Below are positions 22,869 through 30,097 of a stretch of 31,161 nucleotides of DNA, one piece after another. The stretch covers positions 1-31,161 of IMG/VR virus record IMGVR_UViG_3300017744_001918; one strand, given 5' to 3'. This stretch comes from a virus. The position numbers and the translations under genes were made by a program. The notes under the pieces are model-generated. The model was not told where the DNA came from. It searched no databases and saw only the letters and a program-made list of their open reading frames with translations. How positions within the stretch are numbered: the stretch's first letter is position 1; every line of letters starts with the position of its first letter.

Positions 22869-23462
22869 TTATATATTACTATGGACTATGCCTGAGTAAT
22901 CTCCATAATTTCCTGTTTTAAATTCTTGGTCTAGATACTCAATCATATTATCTGGCGTAGATTCAATGTATGGGTCATCATCTATACCTTCATTGTTTAT
23001 GCCTGGCTCTTGCCACCATTTTTCTACAACGCCGTCATTTATAACTGCCATATATCTCCAACTTCTATTTCCGAAGCCTAAATGATTTTTACCAATAAGC
23101 ATACCCATAAATCTTGTAAAGTTTCCAGATCCATCTGGAATCATTTTTACGTTTTTTATATTCATTCTATCTGCCCATGCATTCATTACAAATGAATCAT
23201 TCACTGACACACAATATATTTCATTAACACCCATACCTTTAATGTTATTGTATTCTTTTTCGAAACCTGGTAGTTGCTGACTTGAACACGTAGGAGTAAA
23301 TGCTCCTGGTAAACTAAAAATTACTACTCTTTTATCTTTGAAATATGAATCAGTTGTTGCGTTATGCCATTCTCCACCAATTGCACAACCGTCGTCTGTT
23401 TCAACTGCATCGCCTGTTCTCACTCTGAATGTTACTTTTGGGATTTTGAATCCTTCTATCAT
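22869..23462 (-). CDS. Peroxiredoxin, Prx5-like
   Basis: A 197-aa thioredoxin-fold peroxidase. The active site PGAFTPTCSS (52-61) contains the PxxxTxxC motif with the peroxidatic C59, and an Arg (about R128) lies in NRSWRY. It reduces hydrogen and organic peroxides using thiols. It has its own promoter at 23498-23526. Together with rubrerythrin it may protect the host or phage DNA from peroxide. Confidence 0.9.
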   Translation of the reverse strand: MIEGFKIPKVTFRVRTGDAVETDDGCAIGGEWHNATTDSYFKDKRVVIFSLPGAFTPTCSSQQLPGFEKEYNNIKGMGVNEIYCVSVNDSFVMNAWADRMNIKNVKMIPDGSGNFTRFMGMLIGKNHLGFGNRSWRYMAVINDGVVEKWWQEPGINNEGIDDDPYIESTPDNMIEYLDQEFKTGNYGDYSGIVHSNI

Positions 23463-23497
23463 AAAATACTTTACCTTTTTAAAAATTAATAATACTT

Positions 23498-23526
23498 ATT
23501 GTACTTAATTCTTATGATAAAGTCAA
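23498..23526 (-). promoter_or_regulatory. Sigma70-like promoter of peroxiredoxin-rubrerythrin
   Basis: TTGACT (23521-23526), 17-nt spacer, TACAAT (23498-23503) in the gap between two genes. It would drive the peroxiredoxin, rubrerythrin and probably the dsbA-like gene. Confidence 0.7.
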
Positions 23527-23528
23527 GT

Positions 23529-24182
23529 CTATTTTTTGGCTGGGCTGTCTTTTTCTTCGTAGAAATAATCGTTTGAATCACCAAAAGTTACTGTGCTTTC
23601 GTTTTCACAGAAAAACTCTTTGGTACTAACTTGGAAGTCTGGTCTTTTTAGTTCTGATGCAGTCAATGATTGTTCGAACCAAAGCATTCTATTGTTTGGT
23701 TGTGCAAAGTATTGACCATTGATAAGTCTACCAAAATTGTGCTGTTTGTGTTCGCTTGGTACTTCTGAAACTCCAGTGTTCACAGAGTTTGCATCACCGT
23801 GGCAAGCATCTATTGTGAAAAGGTATTCGCCTTTCATTCTGCCACCACCCTTTAACATAATTTCTACATCACAATTTTTAAGCATGGATTTTGTCCACAC
23901 TTGAATGTTGCTACTGAAACTATCCCAAAGTTCTAATGTGCTGAGTGGTAATTGTTCTTCTTCTTTGATGTCTTTACGCCATACAAATGCGGATAAAGGA
24001 AACTTGTCGAAACAAGCACCATACTCTGGAAGGTATGCTTCAAACATTAACGCTCTGCCTTGTACTGATTTTACAGCAAGAATTACTGCTTCAACAAATT
24101 CGCCATAGCCTCTTTCAAGGTCGTGTAAGTATTCTTTACGAACCCAACATTTTGTATATGGAATATTTGCAACAAAATTCAA
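23529..24182 (-). CDS. Hypothetical protein with TTG start
   Basis: A 217-aa soluble protein without a motif I recognise. It starts at TTG (24182) with GAGGG seven nt upstream. Mixed alpha/beta composition, with the final 15 residues highly charged. It follows a late-type octamer and may be a late or virion-associated protein. Unknown function. Confidence 0.7.
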   Translation of the reverse strand: MNFVANIPYTKCWVRKEYLHDLERGYGEFVEAVILAVKSVQGRALMFEAYLPEYGACFDKFPLSAFVWRKDIKEEEQLPLSTLELWDSFSSNIQVWTKSMLKNCDVEIMLKGGGRMKGEYLFTIDACHGDANSVNTGVSEVPSEHKQHNFGRLINGQYFAQPNNRMLWFEQSLTASELKRPDFQVSTKEFFCENESTVTFGDSNDYFYEEKDSPAKK

Positions 24183-24209
24183 AACACCACCCTCTTTGTT
24201 AATGTAATG

Positions 24210-24217
24210 TATTTATT
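24210..24217 (-). promoter_or_regulatory. Candidate T4-type late promoter
   Basis: AATAAATA followed by CATTACATTAACAAAGAGGG before the TTG start at 24182. The same arrangement (octamer, CATTA, AACAAAGAGG) occurs at 26614, which strengthens both. Confidence 0.58.
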
Positions 24218-24238
24218 TAAAATTGTATCTTGTGGTGA

Positions 24239-24376
24239 TTAAACAGTCTTGTGACAGTTTCTGATTGACCATCCATAAAAGTTAACTTTGCTGGCAACTT
24301 TCATGTAGAACCTTGTGATGTCCTTTTTAACTGGCATTAAGTATGGTACGTTTCTCTGTCTATTTCTTTTGATCAT
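24239..24376 (-). CDS. Small basic protein next to the ACP gene
   Basis: A 45-aa gene filling the space between the ACP gene and the promoter of the 217-aa gene. Its ATG overlaps the ACP stop (TAATG), typical of coupled genes here. It is strongly basic with several aromatic residues and one Cys near the end. Too short to assign. Confidence 0.55.
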   Translation of the reverse strand: MIKRNRQRNVPYLMPVKKDITRFYMKVASKVNFYGWSIRNCHKTV

Positions 24377-24594
24377 TATTTTTGCTCTACTAGATTAATT
24401 AGATCTTGAACAGTCTGGACTTTGTCACCATCGTCCTCTGATATTTTTACACCTGTGGCTTTCTCTACCTGTATCACCAGTTCTACTGTGTCAAATGGAT
24501 CTGCACCTAAATCATTCACTAGGTGTGCTTCTGGAGTTACCTTACTCTCCGCAACGTCTAGGTGTTCTGCTATAATTTTAATTACTGCTTTCAT
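24376..24594 (-). CDS. Acyl carrier protein homologue lacking the carrier serine
   Basis: A 72-aa protein with typical ACP length and acidic four-helix pattern. The motif that carries 4'-phosphopantetheine, normally GADSLDTVEL, reads GADPFDTVEL (30-39): Pro33 replaces the Ser, encoded by CCA instead of TCA. It should not be loadable as a carrier. It may act as a decoy or adaptor on host ACP partners, or be decaying. It overlaps the flanking genes by TAATG on both sides. Confidence 0.85.
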   Translation of the reverse strand: MKAVIKIIAEHLDVAESKVTPEAHLVNDLGADPFDTVELVIQVEKATGVKISEDDGDKVQTVQDLINLVEQK

Positions 24595-24998
24595 TATTTT
24601 TTCTTCTTTTTAGTGGCAACGTTGATTGCTTTGCCACGTCTATCTGGATTGGGATCTTTTCTTCTTTTTCTTGCCGCCGCACTTGCTCTGCCTTTTTTGC
24701 CTAATGCGTATGCCTTCTTGGCTGGTAAGCATTTAGGTTTACCTTCGCCATCTGATTTGCCACCACATGAACCTCTGATTTTTCCACCAGGTCCCATGCG
24801 TACCCATTTTTGTTTGAACCATTTTTTAAGATTTTCGTCTAAGGATTCGTCTAGTAGTATATCGTGACAGTTTACACAGAAGTCAATGTGTTCTCTTTTA
24901 ACACAGTTGGGTACACGTTTTCCGAACATGGTCTTCATGCCCTTCTTTGTGTAACCTTTCCAGCAACGTGTTCCTTCTAGGATTTCGTTTACCTTCAT
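24594..24998 (-). CDS. Basic Cys-containing modular protein, possible capsid internal protein
   Basis: A 134-aa protein with Lys/Arg-rich ends and nine Cys. It starts MKVNEILEG, similar to T4 capsid-targeting peptides with an I-L-E prohead-protease site. A first module (about residues 10-30, CWKGYTKKGMKT) is followed by cysteine pairs CVNC, CGGK and PKCLP, then a very basic end. It may bind DNA inside the capsid. The role is inferred. Confidence 0.6.
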   Translation of the reverse strand: MKVNEILEGTRCWKGYTKKGMKTMFGKRVPNCVKREHIDFCVNCHDILLDESLDENLKKWFKQKWVRMGPGGKIRGSCGGKSDGEGKPKCLPAKKAYALGKKGRASAAARKRRKDPNPDRRGKAINVATKKKKK

Positions 24999-25825
24999 TA
25001 CTTCTTACTCTTGTTGCCCCAATTCTTAGCACCTTTTTTACGGCACTGTACTAGAGCACCAGAGGCATAGGCTGAAGGCCAAACTTTATATCTTGCTTTG
25101 ACTTTGTGATAGCAGGCATCTTGTTTCTCTGCTAATGTATCGAATTCTTCTTCTGTAATTGCTTTACCAACTGATTCTTCTAAAGATGTAAATGATTCTT
25201 TTTTCTTTTTATTGTGCTTGTCTTTGATTGCACCAATCTCTTCTGCACTAGCACCTTTGCCAGCGGCACTTTGAATCTTTTTCATTCCGTCTTTGCCGTA
25301 CTTCTTAACTCCGGCTTTATACATTATTCCAGATTCGTCTGTTGATTGATCAGTCTTTTTTTTTGAAGATTCTTTTAATTTATTTTGTAATTTACTTGCT
25401 AATGATTCTTTGTAATCCACTGCATCTTCAACTGGTTCAGTTTTAGGTTCTACTGGTAACTCAACGTTGTCTTGAGGCATCATTTCATATTCCATGTAGT
25501 GTTTCACCGAACTCAAATAGTCTGCCGCTTTAGTAATCTTAGCCGCTACCCAACCTTCTAAACCTTGTTCTTCTGAAACATTTTTTAATATGTCGTGCAG
25601 TTTAATTGAATATTTTGCCGCTTTGTATAAATCTGATCTTGCCATTTGCACTTCATGATCCATTTCCGCTTTGTGAGCCATCAGTGCTAGGTCTTCTGTC
25701 TGTACGTCTTTTTTAGAATCTTTTTTAGTGCTTTTACCGTTCTTCTTTGCTAATGCGTCAATAGCCGCTTGTGGCATTTTGCCTTCTTTAGCAACGTCTT
25801 TTTTTGTTAAATCTGAATGTTTCAT
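24998..25825 (-). CDS. Modular structural-type protein
   Basis: A 275-aa protein built from apparent modules. Residues about 46-120 form a helical domain (HEVQMARSDLYKAAKYSI, then a GLEGW motif). A second module follows around MYKAGVKKYGKDGMKKIQ, and a Cys-containing end (YKVWPSAYASGALVQCRKKG) closes it. Lys-rich linkers separate them. Such modules recur in marine T4-like phage late genes. It begins just after a late-type octamer. Function in the virion is likely but not shown. Confidence 0.6.
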   Translation of the reverse strand: MKHSDLTKKDVAKEGKMPQAAIDALAKKNGKSTKKDSKKDVQTEDLALMAHKAEMDHEVQMARSDLYKAAKYSIKLHDILKNVSEEQGLEGWVAAKITKAADYLSSVKHYMEYEMMPQDNVELPVEPKTEPVEDAVDYKESLASKLQNKLKESSKKKTDQSTDESGIMYKAGVKKYGKDGMKKIQSAAGKGASAEEIGAIKDKHNKKKKESFTSLEESVGKAITEEEFDTLAEKQDACYHKVKARYKVWPSAYASGALVQCRKKGAKNWGNKSKK

Positions 25826-25830
25826 AGTAA

Positions 25831-25838
25831 TATTTATC
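25831..25838 (-). promoter_or_regulatory. Candidate T4-type late promoter
   Basis: GATAAATA overlaps the stop of the upstream small gene and ends 5 nt before the ATG at 25825. If used, the message would have almost no leader. Confidence 0.4.
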
Positions 25839-26064
25839 TCTTTATTGGAGCACCAAAAACTGAGGTACCTTTCATGTCCAGAGCATTGTCAGTTGGTTTT
25901 TGCATCTTTGCTTTGGGTGGCATTGCCGGAGCACCTTTTTTGCCATAGGCATCACGTGCTTTTTTGTTGCCTATTGCTATGTGTGGATTAGCCACTGTTG
26001 CAATACTGCCAGCCGATGTAGCACCTGCTGTTGCAACTTCTGATATAATGTCTCTGATACGCAT
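25834..26064 (-). CDS. Small protein with capsid-targeting-like N-terminus
   Basis: A 76-aa protein starting MRIRDIISEVATAG, with I-S-E then V as a possible cleavage site. The rest is Ala/Gly/Lys-rich, low in structure. The ATG at 26064 is chosen because it lies 4 nt after the preceding stop with GGCGGT upstream; a longer in-frame extension would run through the previous gene. Unknown function. Confidence 0.55.
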   Translation of the reverse strand: MRIRDIISEVATAGATSAGSIATVANPHIAIGNKKARDAYGKKGAPAMPPKAKMQKPTDNALDMKGTSVFGAPIKR

Positions 26065-26068
26065 AATG

Positions 26069-26251
26069 TTATTTACCGCCTTTATGTAAATTTTTAACAC
26101 GTTTAGATGTGGTGTATTTTGCGTGTGGTACTTTGAGGTTCTTTTTACCGTATATGTCGCCCACTTTGTGCGTGTATACCAGCATTTCAGGATCCAATCC
26201 ATAATGATAGTCCACACGGGCTTCTACCATTTTGAAATCCTTATAACGCAT
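26069..26251 (-). CDS. Small protein with capsid-targeting-like N-terminus
   Basis: A 60-aa basic protein starting MRYKDFKMVEARVD, close in pattern to the T4 internal protein leader (MKTYQEFIAE). A prohead protease might cut after M-V-E. The remainder is Lys/His/Tyr-rich. It sits between two tiny genes with spacings of a few bases. Confidence 0.55.
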   Translation of the reverse strand: MRYKDFKMVEARVDYHYGLDPEMLVYTHKVGDIYGKKNLKVPHAKYTTSKRVKNLHKGGK

Positions 26252-26252
26252 A

Positions 26253-26345
26253 CTACTTGAATTTTTTCTTAATTTTGTCTACAAGTAAACTTACTTTAGA
26301 ACAAGTGTACCACGTTTTCAACTTCTTTTTTGCTTTCTTCCACAT
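26253..26345 (-). CDS. Very small basic peptide gene (tentative)
   Basis: An ORF of 30 codons fills the 95-nt gap between two genes, starting one base after the preceding stop (TAATATG) and ending one base before the next ATG (TAGTATG). The product is amphipathic and Lys-rich (MWKKAKKKLKTWYTC at the N-terminus). There is no clear ribosome binding site. The tight fit is the main argument. Confidence 0.42.
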   Translation of the reverse strand: MWKKAKKKLKTWYTCSKVSLLVDKIKKKFK

Positions 26346-26346
26346 A

Positions 26347-26589
26347 TTACAATAATTTTTTTAGCATTATAATACCGTTGTCTATAATTGCTCTTTCTTC
26401 ATAACTACCACCAGATCCAACTTCACCGGAGCCCGATGTTAATGCTTCTAAACCTTCTACGTATTTTGATTCTGTGATGTCACCAGATTCAAATCTAGTT
26501 TTTAATGATAATAATGATGATGCTGTTTCTTTGACCCAACCTGTTCTTGAATCACGAGCATTTACTAATCTATCTAAAAATTCAGCCAT
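26347..26589 (-). CDS. Small hypothetical protein
   Basis: An 80-aa protein with two helical halves separated by a Gly/Ser-rich segment (about 52-62). It has a GAGGA ribosome binding site and a late-type octamer 24 nt before the ATG. It ends in a hydrophobic/basic tail. Unknown function. Confidence 0.62.
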   Translation of the reverse strand: MAEFLDRLVNARDSRTGWVKETASSLLSLKTRFESGDITESKYVEGLEALTSGSGEVGSGGSYEERAIIDNGIIMLKKLL

Positions 26590-26613
26590 TGTTTATTCCT
26601 CTTTGTTATAATG

Positions 26614-26621
26614 TATTTATT
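26614..26621 (-). promoter_or_regulatory. Candidate T4-type late promoter
   Basis: AATAAATA overlaps the stop of the preceding gene and is followed by CATTATAACAAAGAGGA before the ATG at 26589. It shares octamer and leader with the site at 24210. Confidence 0.58.
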
Positions 26622-26934
26622 AAGATTTGCTTCTGCCAGACTTCATATTAGCACACCAATGATACATTTTACCCTTTTCTCCACCGTATTTTTTGGCTTT
26701 TGTACGCAATGATGATACACTACCATTGCAACTGGCCCCTGCTTTTTTCACTCTACCTGGTCTGCTTTTACCTTTTTTCTTGCCGTCTGCAAAGTTTTCG
26801 TTGGCTTTATTATTGCCCACATTTTTGAAACCAAATCTATTATTAGGACCTGTGCCTTTTTTATGTATTAAGCCTTGTGGCTTGATAGTTTGAGGCATGA
26901 TAATCCAATCAGCAATGACGTCTCTTATTTTCAT
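26620..26934 (-). CDS. Basic modular protein, possible capsid internal protein
   Basis: A 104-aa Lys/Gly-rich protein. It begins MKIRDVIADW, resembling the other leaders but with Asp instead of Glu at the possible cut. The C-terminal half is a compact basic module with two Cys (GRVKKAGASCNGSVSSL, then MYHWCANMKSG). It overlaps the nucleotidase gene by ATGA. Probably virion-associated; inferred. Confidence 0.58.
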   Translation of the reverse strand: MKIRDVIADWIIMPQTIKPQGLIHKKGTGPNNRFGFKNVGNNKANENFADGKKKGKSRPGRVKKAGASCNGSVSSLRTKAKKYGGEKGKMYHWCANMKSGRSKS

Positions 26935-27656
26935 CTTAGTCTAGGTGGGTTACCTTTTTTGTCTATTTTAAATCCAAACTTTGCCGCTTGACGTTGTGTT
27001 TCGCCTGGCTTTACATCTGCGGTTGTATTTTGTTTTGTAATAATTCCAACACCTTCTTGTTTTGATTGATGTTGCTTTGTGTATGTTTCTAATTCTGATT
27101 TAATTTTGCTTAATGAATCCCTATTTGCTTGATACAATATTCCAAAGCCACCTGCACTGTTCCATTTTTGTATATTGATTGGTCTATCATCTATTAAAAT
27201 ATTAGGCTGTTTAGTTTGTTTGTTGATAGCATAAGATTCTTTTCTACCAGTGATAATTGTTTCTGCAGGCTGTTCAATGTTTTTGCTGATCCATACTTTT
27301 TTCCATTTGGCTGAATTGGCATTGTCGCCTCTTAATGGTGAAGAACAAATACTGAACGTTCCACCTGTAAATTTTTTAACCAAGTCAATTAATTGATCTG
27401 CACTTGTAAATTTTGGCAAAGTTTCAAAAAAGTTTGTGCCAGTAATTTTTTCAATTACTTCTGCTTTTAAATCTTTAGTTCTATCTGATGTAAGTTCTTT
27501 CCAGTGTTTAACACCATAAAGTTTTTCAATACCACCGAAGAAGTCAGCCATAACTCCGTCCATGTCTAAATATACAATTGGTTTAGTTTCCATATCTTCA
27601 TTATACAACTTTTTGTTGTATTTGTCAATATTGGATTCTAAGTCCAAAATACGCAT
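26931..27656 (-). CDS. HAD-family 5'(3')-deoxyribonucleotidase-like protein
   Basis: A 241-aa protein. Motif I is YLDMDGVMADF (29-39, D31 and D33), motif II is CSSP (104-107), and motif IV is LIDDRPINIQKW (154-165). This is the NT5C pattern, an enzyme that dephosphorylates nucleoside monophosphates. The C-terminal tail (about 210-241) is a basic module typical of this gene block. The first 21 residues precede the normal HAD start; codon 22 is an ATG placed 6 nt after a perfect TATAAT, so a shorter form (219 aa from 27593) may be made from a leaderless message. Confidence 0.78.
   Translation of the reverse strand: MRILDLESNIDKYNKKLYNEDMETKPIVYLDMDGVMADFFGGIEKLYGVKHWKELTSDRTKDLKAEVIEKITGTNFFETLPKFTSADQLIDLVKKFTGGTFSICSSPLRGDNANSAKWKKVWISKNIEQPAETIITGRKESYAINKQTKQPNILIDDRPINIQKWNSAGGFGILYQANRDSLSKIKSELETYTKQHQSKQEGVGIITKQNTTADVKPGETQRQAAKFGFKIDKKGNPPRLR
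27600..27628 (-). promoter_or_regulatory. Consensus promoter inside the nucleotidase gene, predicted leaderless
   Basis: Perfect TTGACA (27623-27628), 17-nt spacer, perfect TATAAT (27600-27605) within codons 10-19. Six nt later comes the in-frame ATG at 27593, just ahead of the catalytic HAD motif. Confidence 0.72.
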
Positions 27657-29311
27657 TAATTGAAACCTAAATGTGTAACTTCTGGGTATTTTGATTTGAT
27701 TTTTCTGGCAAGTTCGTTGTGCAGTTTAACCTGTTGGTTCATATATCCTTCAGGTTTGCCACCTGATATCATTGTAGGACCATCAGGATTTTTATCTATT
27801 GTTGTAGGTTCTTCTGGAGATTGTTTACCAATATTCTTTTTCAACCATTGTGTTGAAACACCAATAAATTCATCTACAGGTACAGCACTCATATTTTCAA
27901 AATCTCCGCTGTAACCTAATCCAGTTAGAAATTCTCTCATGCTGGCATTACTCAAGTAAGGAGTATCCAACTCTTTATCTTTTGCCCAAGCCATTGGAAA
28001 TTCATACACAGTAGTTTTCTCTCCATCAAAATCTTTTTCAGTTTTAAAATAAGGAATCATTGATGCACCTTCTTTAACTGAATCGTCATTGTCTATAGAA
28101 GTCAACTGTGGTTGAGGTTGTTGTCCAGTTTGTTGTCCAGTTTGTTGTGCAGGTTCTTGGTCAGGACTTAAATTTACTTTACCAAGTTCAATAGCAATTT
28201 TATTTAAATTTCCTTTTAATGTACCTGCTGAGACTTTTGATCCTGGTGCAAACATTTTCTTTAAATCACCTTGAGCATCCATTCTTTTAAAAGCATCAGG
28301 ATGTCTCGGAGCAACATATTTTCTCAAATATGCTACAACTAAATCTGCAGGATATCCCTGAGACACATCTGTTTGATTTAAACCTGCCACGGTGTTAATG
28401 TCTTTGAATAAAGTATCCATTTGAACTTTTGCTTGATCATCTGCTTGAACTTTTGCCGCTGTTGCTGGATCATACAATGCTCTGACTTGATCTGGTACAA
28501 TTTTTCTGCCTGCCGCTTTTAAAGTGTCTAACCAACCTTCATCCAGATAAGTTCCTTCAGATGTTTGTTTATTCATTGTGATTGTAAACTTGTTGCCTTC
28601 GAAATCTACATCTTTACCTGTAATTAATTTGTACATCTTTGCCAACAGTCTATTATCATATTCTGGTCTGCCATGTCCTTTTTGAGGTTCTTTAATTTTG
28701 TCTGCTAACATTTGAACAAATGCTGATTTGTCTAAACGCATTTCGCCTTCGTTAGTTTCTTCTGTTCTTAATGCTGATCTTTTAAATCCTTTTTGAATAA
28801 AATCTTTTTCACGTTCTGCTGGAATCATAATTGTTTTACCATCTTTGTGAACATATAAAGTTTTACCCATTGCTCCTACTCTTTTCATATCTGTAGGCTG
28901 TACACCATCTTCTGTTTGAGATTTGCCTTTTTGAACTCTATCAAAATAGTGTGAACTCATATTGCCGTAGCCGTGTCTCCAAGCCATCTGTCTTAAAGTT
29001 TTTTCATCTGAATCTTTAAATCTATCTGCAAGTTCTTGGTCAGTCATATCAGCATATCTTTGTTTGCTTTTGATAACTGATGCTGGCATTCTTTCTTGAA
29101 CATTGTCTTCTGTTCTTAAATTTTTCTCAGCCCATCTACGTAATTCTTCTTTTCTTTTGGCTATCACAGCCTGCGTTCTAGCATCACTCATTCTAGGATC
29201 TTTTTGAATGTCTTGTAATGAAGCCATTTTGGCTTTGTAATCATCTCTGTCTTTTGGATCAGGTTGATTTGCTATGTTAAATTCTACTAAAAATAAATCT
29301 CTTAATTTCAT
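27656..29311 (-). CDS. Large repetitive late protein, possible capsid internal protein
   Basis: A 551-aa hydrophilic protein. It starts MKLRDLFLVEFN, with L-V-E as a possible protease site. A Gln/Gly/Pro tract (TGQQTGQQ, about residues 392-400) separates a charged first part from a more folded C-terminal domain (about 410-551). No enzyme motif is seen. It overlaps its neighbours by ATGA/TAATG. A role inside the virion is plausible from the leader and location only. Confidence 0.6.
   Translation of the reverse strand: MKLRDLFLVEFNIANQPDPKDRDDYKAKMASLQDIQKDPRMSDARTQAVIAKRKEELRRWAEKNLRTEDNVQERMPASVIKSKQRYADMTDQELADRFKDSDEKTLRQMAWRHGYGNMSSHYFDRVQKGKSQTEDGVQPTDMKRVGAMGKTLYVHKDGKTIMIPAEREKDFIQKGFKRSALRTEETNEGEMRLDKSAFVQMLADKIKEPQKGHGRPEYDNRLLAKMYKLITGKDVDFEGNKFTITMNKQTSEGTYLDEGWLDTLKAAGRKIVPDQVRALYDPATAAKVQADDQAKVQMDTLFKDINTVAGLNQTDVSQGYPADLVVAYLRKYVAPRHPDAFKRMDAQGDLKKMFAPGSKVSAGTLKGNLNKIAIELGKVNLSPDQEPAQQTGQQTGQQPQPQLTSIDNDDSVKEGASMIPYFKTEKDFDGEKTTVYEFPMAWAKDKELDTPYLSNASMREFLTGLGYSGDFENMSAVPVDEFIGVSTQWLKKNIGKQSPEEPTTIDKNPDGPTMISGGKPEGYMNQQVKLHNELARKIKSKYPEVTHLGFN
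28117..28152 (-). repeat. Short in-frame tandem repeat
   Basis: Three copies of a 12-nt unit (ttgttgtccagt on the plus strand, last copy with one change) encode the Q-Q-T-G repeats of the 551-aa protein. The length could vary by replication slippage without shifting the frame. Confidence 0.7.
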
Positions 29312-29517
29312 TTCTTTCTACTCCTAAACTGTACAGGTCCAGTCATATATGGTTTTGAGAACCACAATTTAAACCAATCTGGATCACCTGGTTTTAAGCC
29401 TAGTTTTCTTTCCTTTTTTCTCAAAGCAGTAGCAGTTTGACTAATGTTCTCTCCCATAGAAGGTTCATTACTCTCTGTGCCAATGCCGGCTAAACGTTTT
29501 AAATCGCTTATGTTCAT
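29308..29517 (-). CDS. Small basic modular protein
   Basis: A 69-aa protein starting MNISDLKRLAG. Its second half is a module (KPGDPDWFKLWFSKPYMTG) ending in basic residues. The ATG overlaps a perfect TATAAATA octamer, so if that late promoter is used the transcript would start inside this gene or serve genes downstream. Unknown function. Confidence 0.6.
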   Translation of the reverse strand: MNISDLKRLAGIGTESNEPSMGENISQTATALRKKERKLGLKPGDPDWFKLWFSKPYMTGPVQFRSRKK

Positions 29518-29524
29518 ATTTATA
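29517..29524 (-). promoter_or_regulatory. TATAAATA, T4 late promoter consensus
   Basis: A perfect match to the T4 late -10 element whose last A is the A of the ATG at 29517. The expected start would fall a few bases into the gene, so it probably serves the 551-aa gene and beyond, or it is chance. Confidence 0.45.
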
Positions 29525-30095
29525 CTGTCACAGGATTTAATTTAAGTCCTGTTCTCACTTGATTATACATTTCTTCTGCTGTTTTAGGGTCTATAGGTAC
29601 AGCATTTATAAAAGTGCTTTTGTCTCCACGAGCGGCTAAATCACGCATTTTTGAAGCACTCATGCCTTCAAGACCTTGTGCATCAGGATCACGTTCGCCT
29701 GCACTCACTACTTTTACTGAATTAAAGTTATATTCTTTACCATTGTACTTGTTTAATAATTCATTGAATTGATTTACTCTATCAGAACCTGCCACATATA
29801 TGATATTCGTGTAACCCATTTGTTCTAATTTCTGCATGGCTTGTACCCATGTTCTTACTGCTTTGTCACCAACTTTTATCATTGGAAACATTTTTTGAGC
29901 AAAGGTTAATTTTTGTGAAAATGTTAATGGATCTGTTTTTGCGTTTTGAGTGTGTGTTACAAAAATAAAAGGATCACCAGGTTGTGCTTTGATGACTTCA
30001 CCTATTTTTTTGTGTCCTGCTGTTGGAGGATTCATTCTTCCAAAGGCGAATACAGCAGTCTTATTTGGTGCTTCTAGTATCTCCGTGATCAGCAT
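29520..30095 (-). CDS. Nucleotidyltransferase (cytidylyltransferase/NMNAT-like)
   Basis: A 191-aa adenylyl/cytidylyltransferase. FAFGRMNPPTAGHKK (16-30) contains the T/HxGH motif (H28), and MSASKMRDLA (145-154) is the [IM]SxSxxR motif that binds the nucleotide phosphate. Relatives make NAD, CDP-lipids or FAD; the substrate here is unknown. It begins MLITEILEA, with I-L-E as a possible prohead-protease site, so the enzyme might be packed in the capsid and injected. It starts 2 nt after the previous stop with GAGAAG upstream. Confidence 0.8.
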   Translation of the reverse strand: MLITEILEAPNKTAVFAFGRMNPPTAGHKKIGEVIKAQPGDPFIFVTHTQNAKTDPLTFSQKLTFAQKMFPMIKVGDKAVRTWVQAMQKLEQMGYTNIIYVAGSDRVNQFNELLNKYNGKEYNFNSVKVVSAGERDPDAQGLEGMSASKMRDLAARGDKSTFINAVPIDPKTAEEMYNQVRTGLKLNPVTV

Positions 30096-30097
30096 GA

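Noticed and set aside
24562-24867. Plus-strand open frame with hydrophobic product
   Set aside because: It is the reverse of a Lys-rich coding region, which yields Phe/Leu-rich shadows; the minus-strand genes are much better supported.
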